A stretch of 64,000 nucleotides of DNA, taken from an uncultured Novosphingobium sp. Lineage in GTDB: Bacteria; Pseudomonadota; Alphaproteobacteria; Sphingomonadales; Sphingomonadaceae. This document shows, piece after piece, positions 48,198-56,904 of this stretch (the stretch's first letter is position 1; each line of letters begins with the position of its first letter). The notes beneath the pieces are model-generated. The model was given only the letters and a program-made list of their open reading frames with translations, had not been told where the DNA came from and ran no database searches. Made by a program: the position numbers and the translations under genes. The stretch covers positions 36,984 through 100,983 of the forward strand of contig CAMPHR010000008.1 in the NCBI GenBank assembly GCA_946886075.1, written 5' to 3'.

Positions 48198-49144
48198 GGC
48201 CGTGCCTCCTTTTGCCGGAAGAGAGATGCCAATGTGCTGCCGACCAGTTGCTGCTTGAATGCGTTTTGCGCCGTCGGCCGGGCGCCCGCCAGCGCCGCCT
48301 CCGCTACTGCGGCCGGGCCTGAGGAGGCGGCTGCATCAGCCGCCGCGACGCGCCAAGGCTTGGGCGCGATCCCGCCAAACGCGAAGCGGGAACCGCCCTC
48401 TCCATCGACTATGGCCGCAATCGAGACGAGCGCGAAGGCGTAGGAGCTGCGATCCCGCACCTTGCGGTAGACATGGGTCCCGCCAACCGGTTTTGGCAAA
48501 GTCACAGAGGTGATGAGTTCACCCGGCTTCAGCACATGTTCTATATGCGGCGTCTCCCCGGGCAGCAGATGAAAGTCGGCCATCGGAATGGAGCGGCGCG
48601 CGCCGTCCGCCGCCACCGTATCCACAGATGCGTCCAGCACACGCATCGCGACGGCCATGTCGGAAGGATGCTGCGCGATGCAGGCATCGCTGGTACCGAT
48701 GATCGCCAGGCTGCGGCTCACCCCCTGCAGCGCTCCGCAACCGCTGCCCGGCTTTCTTTTGTTGCAGGGCATGCGGGTATCGTAAAAATAAGGGCAACGG
48801 GTGCGCTGAAGCAGGTTCCCGGCAGTGGTCGCCTTGTTGCGCAGCTGCCCCGACGCTCCGGCCAGCAGGGCGCGGCTCAGCACGGCATAGTCGCGCCGGA
48901 CATCCTTGTGCGCGGCAAGCGCTGTATTACGCACCATCGCGCCGATCCGCAGGCCGCCTTCCGCCGTCCGCTCGATCCGGTCGAGCCCCAGATGGTTGAC
49001 GTCGATCAGGTGCGAGGGCGTTTCAATCTGAAGCTTCATGAGGTCGAGCAAATTGGTCCCGCCCGCGATGAAGCGGCCACCGGATGAAGCCGCCGCCACG
49101 GCATCCTCGACGCTGGCGGCGCGGCTGTAGGTGAAGGGCCTCAT
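48194..49144 (-). CDS. paoB: FAD-binding subunit with Fe-S cysteines (PaoB/YagS-like)
   Basis: This 316-aa medium subunit carries FAD. Family motifs are the N-terminal [14 protein letters not shown] and the loop following [15 protein letters not shown]. The insert [20 protein letters not shown] carries the cysteines that bind an extra 4Fe-4S cluster in E. coli PaoB, which separates this group from ordinary CoxM subunits. It is translationally coupled by 4-base overlaps to the subunit genes on both sides. Confidence 0.9.
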   Translation of the reverse strand: MRPFTYSRAASVEDAVAAASSGGRFIAGGTNLLDLMKLQIETPSHLIDVNHLGLDRIERTAEGGLRIGAMVRNTALAAHKDVRRDYAVLSRALLAGASGQLRNKATTAGNLLQRTRCPYFYDTRMPCNKRKPGSGCGALQGVSRSLAIIGTSDACIAQHPSDMAVAMRVLDASVDTVAADGARRSIPMADFHLLPGETPHIEHVLKPGELITSVTLPKPVGGTHVYRKVRDRSSYAFALVSIAAIVDGEGGSRFAFGGIAPKPWRVAAADAAASSGPAAVAEAALAGARPTAQNAFKQQLVGSTLASLFRQKEARP

Positions 49145-49773
49145 GCCTTGTCCCCCGCTGCGACGTCGCGGATTGCGGCGATGATGTTGGGATAAGCGGC
49201 GCAGCGGCAGATATTGCCGCTCATCCGCTCCCGCAGTTCTACGTCGGACAATGTGACCTGCTCCAGGTCATCGGTGACATGGCTCGGTATCCCCGCTTCG
49301 ATCTCGCCGAGCACCGCGACGGCCGAACAGATCTGCCCCGGCGTGCAATAGCCGCACTGATAGCCGTCATGCGTGACGAAGGCTTTTTGCATCGGATGCA
49401 GCTTTTCCGGCGTCCCAAGCCCCTCGATCGTGGTGACGGACTCGCCCTCATGCATGACAGCCAATGTCAGGCAGCTGTTGATCCGCTGGCCCTCCACGAT
49501 CACGGTGCAGGCGCCGCATTGGCCATGATCGCACCCCTTCTTCGTGCCGGTCAGCTGCAGATGCTCCCGCAACGCGTCGAGCAACGTCGTGCGCGGATCG
49601 AGTTCAAGACGCACGCGGCGGCCGTTCACGCTTAGCTCAACGGTGGACATGTCTCTTTCCCTGTTTGATACCGGCGGCATAGCGCCCGTTTCAGCGCCCG
49701 CCACGCCCGGCAGCGCCATCGCCGCTCCGCCGCCTTGCAAAACGGCACGGCGAGTCACATGATCTGGCGCCAT
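49141..49773 (-). CDS. paoA: 2Fe-2S subunit with Tat signal (PaoA/YagT-like)
   Basis: This 210-aa small electron-transfer subunit carries two 2Fe-2S clusters: the plant-type motif [21 protein letters not shown] in the N-terminal half, and a second set in [10 protein letters not shown]...CRC. A twin-arginine signal ([18 protein letters not shown], Arg8-Arg9) marks export of the folded complex to the periplasm, as for E. coli PaoABC. The start is ATG 49773 behind AGGAGGAAGGA; the longer upstream frame is not used. It is the first gene of the paoABC operon. Confidence 0.9.
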   Translation of the reverse strand: MAPDHVTRRAVLQGGGAAMALPGVAGAETGAMPPVSNRERDMSTVELSVNGRRVRLELDPRTTLLDALREHLQLTGTKKGCDHGQCGACTVIVEGQRINSCLTLAVMHEGESVTTIEGLGTPEKLHPMQKAFVTHDGYQCGYCTPGQICSAVAVLGEIEAGIPSHVTDDLEQVTLSDVELRERMSGNICRCAAYPNIIAAIRDVAAGDKA

Positions 49774-50022
49774 ATCGTCCTTCCTCCTGCACTGCCCAAT
49801 ACGAAACAGGATGATGGACGATCCCGCCGCTGACCAGAAAAGGTGCGCCAGGAGAGATAGGGCGAGAGTTTGCGCCAGCCAAGCCGCAATCCCGCTGGAA
49901 GGCCGCGGCGGATCGTGGACGGGATTAATTTCAAATAACGGCAAATTCTCGCTTGCCGACCTCCCCAACCGCTGCTAGTTGCCCGCCTCACCCGCCGAGA
50001 GGGACTTCCTCCGGCCGCCAGA

Positions 50023-50097
50023 GCGGGCGTAGCTCAGGGGTAGAGCACAACCTTGCCAAGGTTGGGGTCGAGGGTTCGAATCCCTTCGCCCGCTCCA
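50023..50097 (+). tRNA. tRNA-Gly (anticodon GCC), CCA encoded
   Basis: Acceptor stem GCGGGCG / CGCCCGC, D-arm AGCTC-AGGGGTA-GAGC, anticodon stem CAACC/GGTTG with loop TTGCCAA (GCC at 50055-50057), T-arm AGGGTTCGAATCCCT, and 3' TCCA encoded. It sits in the gap between paoA and a bestrophin remnant. Confidence 0.97.
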
Positions 50098-50630
50098 GTT
50101 TTCCATGACAGATATGATCGGTTTCAGCCGGACAGGCAGTGCTACCCTTTTAGGTCCTGTGGCCGAATGTACAGCATCGCCGGATAATCGCGCGCCCATT
50201 TGCCTGGAAGGATAAAACTGTGGCGCGATCAGCGGATCGTCACCACAGCACCCCGTTTTCAGGTTGGATATGCGGCGGTGCTGTGCGCCCCAGCGCCTGA
50301 CTCAAGTCTCCCTCGATCATCGTGGTGACGCTGGTCAGGGGCAGGTCATGGATGCTGTTCGCGAAGGGATCGACCAGATCGTCGCCGATCTGCAGCACCG
50401 CCAGATACACCGCTCTCTGTCTTCCCGGTCAGGGCGAGACAGCCAAGGTCCGGTCCTGCCTGGATTTCCTTGTCCGGCACCCGAAGCAGGAGGGGTTGCC
50501 AGTGCAGGGGTGAGTTTGAGCTCTGGATGCGGGCGCCGCGCGGGTGGTTCTGACATGGATCGCCGTGATGCGCGGGCAGTTGTCACTTTGATGCACTGAA
50601 CCGGATGACGACCGCCTAAGCCGCACGGCC
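50098..50630. other. Intergenic stretch after tRNA-Gly
   Basis: Apart from the bestrophin remnant at 50240-50410 no gene is seen. The rest has irregular composition and no long coherent frame. It looks like debris, possibly from an old insertion or duplication next to the tRNA. Confidence 0.6.
50240..50410 (-). pseudogene. Bestrophin gene remnant (C-terminal 56 codons)
   Basis: Read on the minus strand, the sequence encodes VYLAVLQIGDDLVDPFANS, then HDLPLTSV and a final GVLW plus stop. It aligns clearly with the last 56 residues of the intact bestrophin at 23046-23930, which has LAVLRIGDDLVDPFAG, HDVPLSAM and GVLW. Upstream of codon 1 the similarity stops at once and no start is present. It is a truncated, divergent paralogue, not a recent copy, since many residues differ. 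Confidence 0.85.
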
Positions 50631-50849
50631 CTAGGCTGATCTGTCCAACGCTGCAGCAATCGCATCCCGATGCGCACGATGCTCAGCCTGCGCTTCGTTC
50701 AGCAGCTTGAGCAGCGCCACGGCGTCCTTGGTCTGGTACCCCTTCAGTTGGAGCGATGTTAGTAACATCTCCTGCCGGGCAATATGCTGTTCTCCATGCG
50801 CGACATGGCGGTCCGCCATTTCCAGGTCAGCAAGGGTGTAGTGGGTCAT
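50631..50849 (-). CDS. Small helical protein (72 aa), unknown
   Basis: I do not recognise this small polar protein. It looks all-helical (LADLEMADRHVAHGEQHIARQE, then AVALLKLLNEAQAEHRAHRDAI), histidine-rich and lacking membrane segments, and could be a coiled-coil hairpin. It lies 53 bp downstream of the receiver-domain gene on the same strand and is probably the last gene of the chemosensory-type operon. Confidence 0.62.
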   Translation of the reverse strand: MTHYTLADLEMADRHVAHGEQHIARQEMLLTSLQLKGYQTKDAVALLKLLNEAQAEHRAHRDAIAAALDRSA

Positions 50850-50902
50850 CCGGCCATATTATCAGGGATCGCCCCCGACCGACATGGACGATTGCGCCCA
50901 AT

Positions 50903-51274
50903 TCAATGATGCGCCAGCCGCCTTATCTCTGCAACGATCCGCGACATTTGCAGCGGCTTTTCGCATCGCGGCACATCATGAAAACGCTGGGGGATGGCCG
51001 CCGCGTCATATCCTGTTGTGAACAGGAACGGGACATGACGAACCGCCAGCTCATCTGCGAGGGGGAAGACCGGTTCGCCGCGCAGATTGACGTCCAGAAC
51101 GGCGCCGTTGACGACCTCCGTCTGTCGCAGCAGCGCCTGGCCTTCCTCGACCGTCGCCGCCGGTCCTATGACGATTGCTTCACTTTCGATGAGCTTCCCG
51201 CACAGATCGTCCGCAAGCAGATACTCATCCTCGACGACGAGGATCGCACAATTACGCAAGCTCCGTTCGGTCAT
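50903..51274 (-). CDS. Single-domain response regulator
   Basis: The 123-aa receiver domain without output module has acidic pocket residues in ILVVEDEY, a phospho-acceptor Asp in NGAVLDVNLRG (about residue 60), a Thr in FLFTTGYD and a Lys in CEKPL. Stand-alone receivers paired with HWE kinases are common in alphaproteobacteria and act as phosphate relays or sinks. Its start overlaps the kinase stop by 4 bases, so the two are translated together and presumably partner each other. Confidence 0.86.
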   Translation of the reverse strand: MTERSLRNCAILVVEDEYLLADDLCGKLIESEAIVIGPAATVEEGQALLRQTEVVNGAVLDVNLRGEPVFPLADELAVRHVPFLFTTGYDAAAIPQRFHDVPRCEKPLQMSRIVAEIRRLAHH

Positions 51275-54234
51275 GATATCGTCCTTGATACCGGGATGAT
51301 AATCGAACAGCGCACGCCGTTGGTTCCAAGCTCATAACTGGTTTCCGCGTCCAGTTGATAAGGAAGCGCACGCTCGATCAGTTCGCGCCCTTGCCCCGTT
51401 CCTCGAGCCTTGCCGTCGCCCATGTCCATCGCGACGCCATGTTCCTGCCAGATGATTTCCAGCCGCTGTGAGCCGTCATCATGGTCCAGCAGCGTCCAGC
51501 TCACCTCCAGCAAGCCATCGGGCTGTTTCAGCGCGCCATATTTGGTCGCGTTGGTCGCCAGTTCGTGGAGCGCCATCGCCAGCATCTGAACCATGCCCGA
51601 GCGCAACCGGATGCCCGAAGGACCGCTCAGCTTGACGCGAGACCCCTCATTATCGACAGCGCCATGTGCAGCCAGTTCGGTGCGAAGGAGGTCGTCGAAC
51701 GTGACCCGGTCATGCTCGTCCAGCCGCGAGAGCAGCCCCTGCACCCGCGCGAGCGCCCCCAGCCGGTCGCGAAACTTCTCGGCGAAATCATCGAGGCTGC
51801 TGGCGCGCTGCATTGTCTTTTCGGCCATCGACCGGACGATGCCCATCAGGTTGCGTGTCCGGTGCTGCAGTTCGGTGACCAGCACTTGCTGGCTTTCCTG
51901 CAACTCGCGCGCTTCCATCGTTTCCACCATGGCGCCGATCATGCGGACAGGTTCACCCTGCGCATCATAATAGAAACGCCCGCGGGCGGAGAGCCAATGT
52001 ACCGACCCGTCGGGATGCAGCGAGCGGAACTCGCGGACAAATTCGCTTTTGCCGTCCCGCGCCTCCCGCAGGGCCTGCTCTACAGCATCCTGGTCGTCGG
52101 GGTGGACGCGGGCGATCCAAGCCTCATAGCTTGGGTCCACGGCGTTGACGCCATAGCCCATCATCCTGAAATGCTCGTCCGACCAGCTGACCTGCCCGGT
52201 CAGCAGGTTCCAATCCCATGTGCCGACGAGCGCCACTTCGATCGCGCTGCGCAGGCGTTCCTCGCTGCCGCGCTGCGCCGCTTCGGCATCCTTGGCAGCG
52301 GTGATGTCGCTCGCCGTGCCAAGCCATTCCAGGATGGAGCCGTCCGTGTCGAGGATCGGCACTGCCCGCGAATGAGTCCAGCCCGGCGTCCCATCGGCGC
52401 GAAGAACGCGATGATCGAGCTTGAACATGGTCTTGCGGCTCAGCGCACGTTCGATTTCGTCGCGGACGGCGGGCTGGTCATCCGGATAGACATAGCTGTC
52501 CATCCAGTCGCGCGACGACATGGTGATGTCGGGAAGAAAATCCTGACCGTCCAGTTCCCACATTTCCGACCATTCCGGGTTCATGCGATAGACTGCGTCG
52601 GCGCTGGCGGTGACGAAGGCGCGGTATCTCTCCTCACTCGCCTTCATCGCGCTTTCCGCCCGGTGCACGGCGGTCAGATCAGTAAAGGTGACGACCGCGC
52701 CGCTGATATAATTGTCCGTGCTGCGGTAGGGCAGCACCCGCGCGGCGAAATAGCGCTCCCCGGCGGGGTCGATCACCTCGCGTTCGATGGGCACCAGTGT
52801 CTTGAGCACCCTTTTCACATCTTCTGGCAGTTCGGGATAATGGGCGCGGGACACGACATGGTCCAGCGGACGCCCGACATCCGTTTCCAGCAGGTGGAAA
52901 ATGTCGGTGGCAACCGGCGTGAAGTTGCGGACGCGCAGTTCGTTGTCCAGAAATACGGTCGCGATCTGGGTGGATTCCAGCAAATTTTTGAGGTCGGAAT
53001 TGGTGCGGCCGAGTTCCGCCACCCGATGGCTCAGCTCGCCATTGACCGTCTGCAATTCTTCATTGACCGACTGCAGCTCTTCCTTCGAGGTTTCCATTTC
53101 CTCGTTGGCGGACTGAAGCTCTTCGTTGATGGACTGATATTCCTCGTTGGAAGACTTCAGTTCCTCATTTGTGGACTCCAGCTCATCGATCGTCGCTTGC
53201 AGCCGGTCGCGGGTGACGCGCAGTTCCGCCTCCAGCCGCTGGACGTGTTCGTCCGCCGCGAGCCGGTCGCCTGCTTCGCCCGCCAGTTCAGCAGCCAGGC
53301 CGATGTCCTGGAACAGCACGAGCAGCGACCCGACATCCTGCCCCCCGACCGGTTCCACGATCAGATTGACGCCATAGGCACGCTCTCCGTCATGCACCTG
53401 TAGGCGGGGCATTTCGACGCGACGATGCTCGCTCGCCGCGCGGTGGAGGGCAGAGCGCAGGTCCAGCCGCAGATCGCGATGGACGAGGTTCAAGAGGTTC
53501 AGCGAGGCAGCGCCCGTGCTGGGCTCCAGATAGCGACCGGTGCGGCCGGAAAAATGCAGGACGTCATGCTGCGGGTCCACCACCACATAGGCGGGCGCGT
53601 AGCGCTCGGCGATCGCCTCCGCCTGGCGACCCATCGCCAGCGTCAAGCGCCCGGCGATCGGGTTGGGCATGCTCGGCTGGCTGTGGGTTTCGGGCAGGCG
53701 CGCACGTGGGGTCAGCGGGAAGTCGGGGATGATGCGCGTTGCCGTTTCCAGCCGACGAAACACACGGTTCTTGCGGTCGACCGGCGCGAAGAGCTTTTGA
53801 TGCCGCGTCACATTTTCCGAAGAGCCCAGGAACAGGACGCCGCCCGGTCGCAGCGAGAAATGAAAGATGGGGATGACGCGGTTCTGGAGATCCGCGTTCA
53901 GGTAGATCAGCAGGTTGCGGCACGACAAGATGTCGATGCGCGAAAAAGGCGCGTCCTTGACGATATTGTGCGGCGAGAAGATGCACATTTCGCGCAGCTC
54001 CTTGGTCACGCAATAGGTGTCCCCTTCCCGCACGAACCATCTTTCCAGGCGATCGGCGCGGATATGGTTCGCTATGGCGTCGGTATAGCGGCCCGCGCGT
54101 GCAAGGTTCAGCGCACGCGCATCAAGGTCGGTGGCGAAGATCTGGGCCTCAGGCGGATGGTCCAGCGTCGCCATATGCTCCCGCAGCAGGATGGCGATGG
54201 AATAGGACTCTTCTCCGGTGGCGCAACCCAGCAC
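51271..54234 (-). CDS. CheR methyltransferase / PAS / HWE histidine kinase, C-terminal piece of a fusion
   Basis: This 987-codon frame continues, without shift, the frame upstream, from which it is separated only by TGA. In order: the CheR SAM-binding part (GCATGEESYSIAILL to RRLE, residues 1-165), a linker PAS-like region, a long coiled-coil of repeated STNEELKSSNEEYQSINEEL type (about 320-410), three PAS-like domains, and a C-terminal HWE-family kinase (790-985). The kinase has phospho-His in ELQHRTRNLMG, N-box ALHELATNATKYGAL, and WQEHG giving the name motif. It would link methylation-type signalling to phosphorylation. A GTG directly follows the TGA and could restart translation, but without the N-terminal helices of CheR. 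Confidence 0.8.
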   Translation of the reverse strand: MLGCATGEESYSIAILLREHMATLDHPPEAQIFATDLDARALNLARAGRYTDAIANHIRADRLERWFVREGDTYCVTKELREMCIFSPHNIVKDAPFSRIDILSCRNLLIYLNADLQNRVIPIFHFSLRPGGVLFLGSSENVTRHQKLFAPVDRKNRVFRRLETATRIIPDFPLTPRARLPETHSQPSMPNPIAGRLTLAMGRQAEAIAERYAPAYVVVDPQHDVLHFSGRTGRYLEPSTGAASLNLLNLVHRDLRLDLRSALHRAASEHRRVEMPRLQVHDGERAYGVNLIVEPVGGQDVGSLLVLFQDIGLAAELAGEAGDRLAADEHVQRLEAELRVTRDRLQATIDELESTNEELKSSNEEYQSINEELQSANEEMETSKEELQSVNEELQTVNGELSHRVAELGRTNSDLKNLLESTQIATVFLDNELRVRNFTPVATDIFHLLETDVGRPLDHVVSRAHYPELPEDVKRVLKTLVPIEREVIDPAGERYFAARVLPYRSTDNYISGAVVTFTDLTAVHRAESAMKASEERYRAFVTASADAVYRMNPEWSEMWELDGQDFLPDITMSSRDWMDSYVYPDDQPAVRDEIERALSRKTMFKLDHRVLRADGTPGWTHSRAVPILDTDGSILEWLGTASDITAAKDAEAAQRGSEERLRSAIEVALVGTWDWNLLTGQVSWSDEHFRMMGYGVNAVDPSYEAWIARVHPDDQDAVEQALREARDGKSEFVREFRSLHPDGSVHWLSARGRFYYDAQGEPVRMIGAMVETMEARELQESQQVLVTELQHRTRNLMGIVRSMAEKTMQRASSLDDFAEKFRDRLGALARVQGLLSRLDEHDRVTFDDLLRTELAAHGAVDNEGSRVKLSGPSGIRLRSGMVQMLAMALHELATNATKYGALKQPDGLLEVSWTLLDHDDGSQRLEIIWQEHGVAMDMGDGKARGTGQGRELIERALPYQLDAETSYELGTNGVRCSIIIPVSRTIS

Positions 54235-55188
54235 TCAGACGCGAAGCTGCTCATTCGGCTCCTTACCCTCGAACAGGCGAGGAATCTCACGCTCCAGCGC
54301 TTCGAATTCGGCGGGGTCTCGGAAAAATTGGGTGACGCCGATCAACAGGTCCTGGAACAGGTGCTGTACCTCGTCCCGGTCTTCGCGCAGCCGTGCGACA
54401 TAATCCGCGACCGTATCGGTCTGCGTGACTTGCATGCGGCGATGGACCCGCCGGATGAAGGTGCCGCGTTTATAGCCGTGAAAATCGTTGCCGGTGACGT
54501 TGCGCAGGATCGTCGCGATCTGCGTCACCTGCGCCTCGATCTCGTCCGGCATCTCCTCGCTCGGCGCGCCTTCGCCCGGCGCGTCGAGATCGGCGGCGTA
54601 GAGGGCGATCTGCGCCGCGATCTGACCGACGGGGAGCCGCAGGTCCACGACGCCGAAGGGGCCGGTGCCCGCATCGTCCTGAAGCCCGCCATCGATAAGC
54701 TCGGCGATCGACAGGCCGCCAAATTTCTTGGTGGCGGTGACCCCAGCGGTGCCTTCGCCGCCCAGCCCCGCCAGGAGGACCGCGATCGTCCGGTCATGGG
54801 CTTGTTCCGCCAACGAAATCAGCATGGAATCGATCGTGCCCCGATGGCCAACCGGTTCGGCGGCAGGACGGATGCGGACATGGCCGCCCTCTATCGTGAT
54901 CATGTCGTCGGGGCCGCCCACATAGATGTGGTTCGGTTCCAACTGGTCCATGTCGGCTGGGACATGGACAGGCAGCGCCGACTGCTTCTTGAGCAGGTCC
55001 AGCACGGTGCTGACCGCCAGCCCCTCCTGCTGGCGTACCGCGATCACATAGGCTGCCCCGACATCGGGACCAAGCCCTGCGAACAGGTCTCCGATGGACT
55101 GGATCGATGCGGCGCAAACGCCGACGCCTACCACGGCCATGGGCTGGTCCGGCCGTGTAGAATTCCCCGCCCCAGCTGCGCCGTTCAT
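54235..55188 (-). CDS. CheB-like plus CheR N-terminal piece, interrupted by TGA
   Basis: The 317-aa frame is the front end of a CheB-CheR-PAS-kinase fusion. Residues 15-185 resemble a CheB methylesterase domain, but the usual catalytic positions are changed: GASxGG is replaced by GVGVCAAS, the QHMP histidine by AVRQQEG, and GxGxDG by GLGGEG. It is therefore probably inactive as an esterase. Residues 205-315 match the CheR N-terminal helical domain (YKRGTFIRRVHRRM, and then FQDLLIGVTQFFRDP). It ends at NEQLRV before TGA, where CheR proteins normally read LRVWxxGCATGEE. The start is uncertain (TTG 55221, GTG 55209 or ATG 55188). Confidence 0.75.
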   Translation of the reverse strand: MNGAAGAGNSTRPDQPMAVVGVGVCAASIQSIGDLFAGLGPDVGAAYVIAVRQQEGLAVSTVLDLLKKQSALPVHVPADMDQLEPNHIYVGGPDDMITIEGGHVRIRPAAEPVGHRGTIDSMLISLAEQAHDRTIAVLLAGLGGEGTAGVTATKKFGGLSIAELIDGGLQDDAGTGPFGVVDLRLPVGQIAAQIALYAADLDAPGEGAPSEEMPDEIEAQVTQIATILRNVTGNDFHGYKRGTFIRRVHRRMQVTQTDTVADYVARLREDRDEVQHLFQDLLIGVTQFFRDPAEFEALEREIPRLFEGKEPNEQLRV

Positions 55189-55276
55189 TGTCTCGTCAAG
55201 CTTCGCCACATGTGAATCCAAAGTCGCTGTCGCGCCATGCTAGTGGCCCGCGGCTTGGAAAAGAAGGCATTTCGTT

Positions 55277-56296
55277 TCAAAGTTCCTGCCGTCGCGATGG
55301 CCGGTCCAGCCGCAACGAAGCGACCGCGGCGTCCCGCAAGGTCGTGGCATAACGGCGATATTCCTCCGCGCGCACTTCGTAGAGTTCGGCTACGGCCAGA
55401 CGGCCGGTCTGCCGCGCGTCCAGCGCCATCCTTTCTACCAGCGTGACCCGCTCCTCCATGACGCGCATCGCCACCCTGATGGCTTCGTCTACATCTTCCC
55501 CGCGCGAGGCGAGAACTTCCGCCGTATGAGCATGGCCGATCTGGCAGCGATAGCGCAGCGGCCTCGAACCGCGCACCTCCGACAGCACGCCCTGGCATTC
55601 GGGGCAGGACAGCGCGCTGGGGGTCGCGATCTCTTTCAACTTGTCACTCCCCAGCCTCGCTCCGGCAGCAATCTGCACCTCCAGGCTCAATTCGTCGGGC
55701 GGGGTGACAGGGGCGCCTGCATCGGTTCCTGCGATCGACACCAGCAATCGACCCAGTCCGGCGGCAGTGACTACATGATCGACATCGACCGCCTCCAGTG
55801 CCGCTACAGGCATCTGCTCGGCTTCCGCATCAAGGGGGTTCTGGACCACCGCCGTTCCCCCGCATGCCTTGATCGCGTGCAACCCTGCCGCACCATCGTT
55901 CAACATCCCGGTCAGCACGACCCCCACCGTGCGCGGACCGAAGGACAGTGCGGCAGACCGGAACAGTGGGTCTATTGCAGGCCGCACCATATTTTCGCGC
56001 GGTCCTTCGCCCAGGCAGATGATGCTATCGACGAGCAAAAGATGCCGGTCAGGGGCCGCGACATAGACATGCCCGCGCTCTACCGGCTGTCCATCGATCG
56101 CCTGCGTAACCGGGACATTGGCGCGGCTCGACAGGATTTCAGACAGCAGGCCCGGAGAGTTTGCGGGCATATGCGTACTGACGAATATGCTGGCGGGCAG
56201 GTCCGGGGGCAGATCACCGATCAATCCGCGCAGGACTGCGCCGCTCCCGGCCGATCCGCCGATCGCAATAATATCTCTCTTGGCCGCCTGCGCCAT
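55277..56296 (-). CDS. cheB: Chemotaxis-type protein-glutamate methylesterase (CheB) without receiver
   Basis: This 339-aa methylesterase has an intact triad: Ser in IAIGGSAGSG, His in STHMPANSPG and Asp in TGMLNDGAAG. It has no N-terminal receiver. After the catalytic domain (about residues 1-190) comes a C-terminal part with the zinc-ribbon-like CPECQGVL...YRCQIGHAHTAEVL and a long helix. This architecture is common in CheB proteins paired with CheR-kinase fusions outside flagellar chemotaxis. The start is ATG 56296 with AAGGA 8 bases upstream. It is the first gene of the operon with the fusion and the receiver. Confidence 0.85.
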   Translation of the reverse strand: MAQAAKRDIIAIGGSAGSGAVLRGLIGDLPPDLPASIFVSTHMPANSPGLLSEILSSRANVPVTQAIDGQPVERGHVYVAAPDRHLLLVDSIICLGEGPRENMVRPAIDPLFRSAALSFGPRTVGVVLTGMLNDGAAGLHAIKACGGTAVVQNPLDAEAEQMPVAALEAVDVDHVVTAAGLGRLLVSIAGTDAGAPVTPPDELSLEVQIAAGARLGSDKLKEIATPSALSCPECQGVLSEVRGSRPLRYRCQIGHAHTAEVLASRGEDVDEAIRVAMRVMEERVTLVERMALDARQTGRLAVAELYEVRAEEYRRYATTLRDAAVASLRLDRPSRRQEL

Positions 56297-56904
56297 CGCC
56301 TGGATCCTTCCCTCCAAGTCAACAAGGGCCGGGCGGCACTGGTTCCGGGATGGTTAACGACAATTTTAAGAGCGCTTGCCTGCGCAGTCGATCACACTGA
56401 TTTGATAAGGGGGCTGGCGCTGATCGTGATAGATTGGCAGCATCGCCGACCACGTCCTGGAGCGCTGACAAGAGAACGAAGTGGTGCCGGGGACGACATC
56501 AAACTAAGTATCTAACTCACAGAAAAAGAACGACATTTGTTCTATTGACTTTTGACGATACCATCAAAAATACCATCGAATTCTGTTCTTTTTTAGTTCG
56601 ACATTTGTTCACGGCTAACCGCGCCTTTTTCGCGGTGAACCGTTATGTACGCAGAGCATCTGCATTGTAGTCAATTACGCTATAGTGACCTGATCTTTTC
56701 GCGACTAAGATAGTATTTCGGCACCGACTAGGTATTGACGACCCTTTATGGACGCTCAGCTCCAAATTTTTCAATTCCAGGTCCGGTCGGTCTGCTTGCT
56801 CAGTTTCAGGGCCGGGGCTGCCCGGTAGGCAACCGTCTGGTTTGGAGCCGAGGTGTTGAAATAGCTGCTGCTGGAATAGAGACGGCTCCCCGCTGCCTGA
56901 CCCT
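56297..56904. other. AT-rich intergenic region with direct and inverted repeats
   Basis: About 600 bp without a credible gene, markedly more AT-rich than the surroundings between 56500 and 56760. It holds an exact direct repeat CGACATTTGTTC (56531 and 56599), a near-palindrome TTTTGACGATACCATCAAAA (56550-56569), two TACCATC copies and an imperfect hairpin at 56611-56643. The upstream promoter of cheB should lie at its left end. Confidence 0.7.
56321..56346 (-). promoter_or_regulatory. Possible EcfG-type promoter of cheB operon
   Basis: On the minus strand GGAAC (56346-56342), 17 bases, then TGTT (56324-56321) resembles the general-stress EcfG consensus GGAAC-N16/17-CGTT, with one mismatch. 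It lies 25 bp before the cheB start. This is suggestive only. Confidence 0.3.

Noticed and set aside
51481..55215. Two very long plus-strand frames (640 and 596 codons)
   Set aside because: They mirror the minus-strand kinase/CheR/CheB genes, whose motifs are unmistakable. High GC leaves open antisense frames, and these proteins are His/Gln/Arg-rich without domain features.
56434..56670. 78-codon frame in the AT-rich island
   Set aside because: The composition follows the AT-rich DNA, it contains the repeats, and no family or ribosome binding site is visible.
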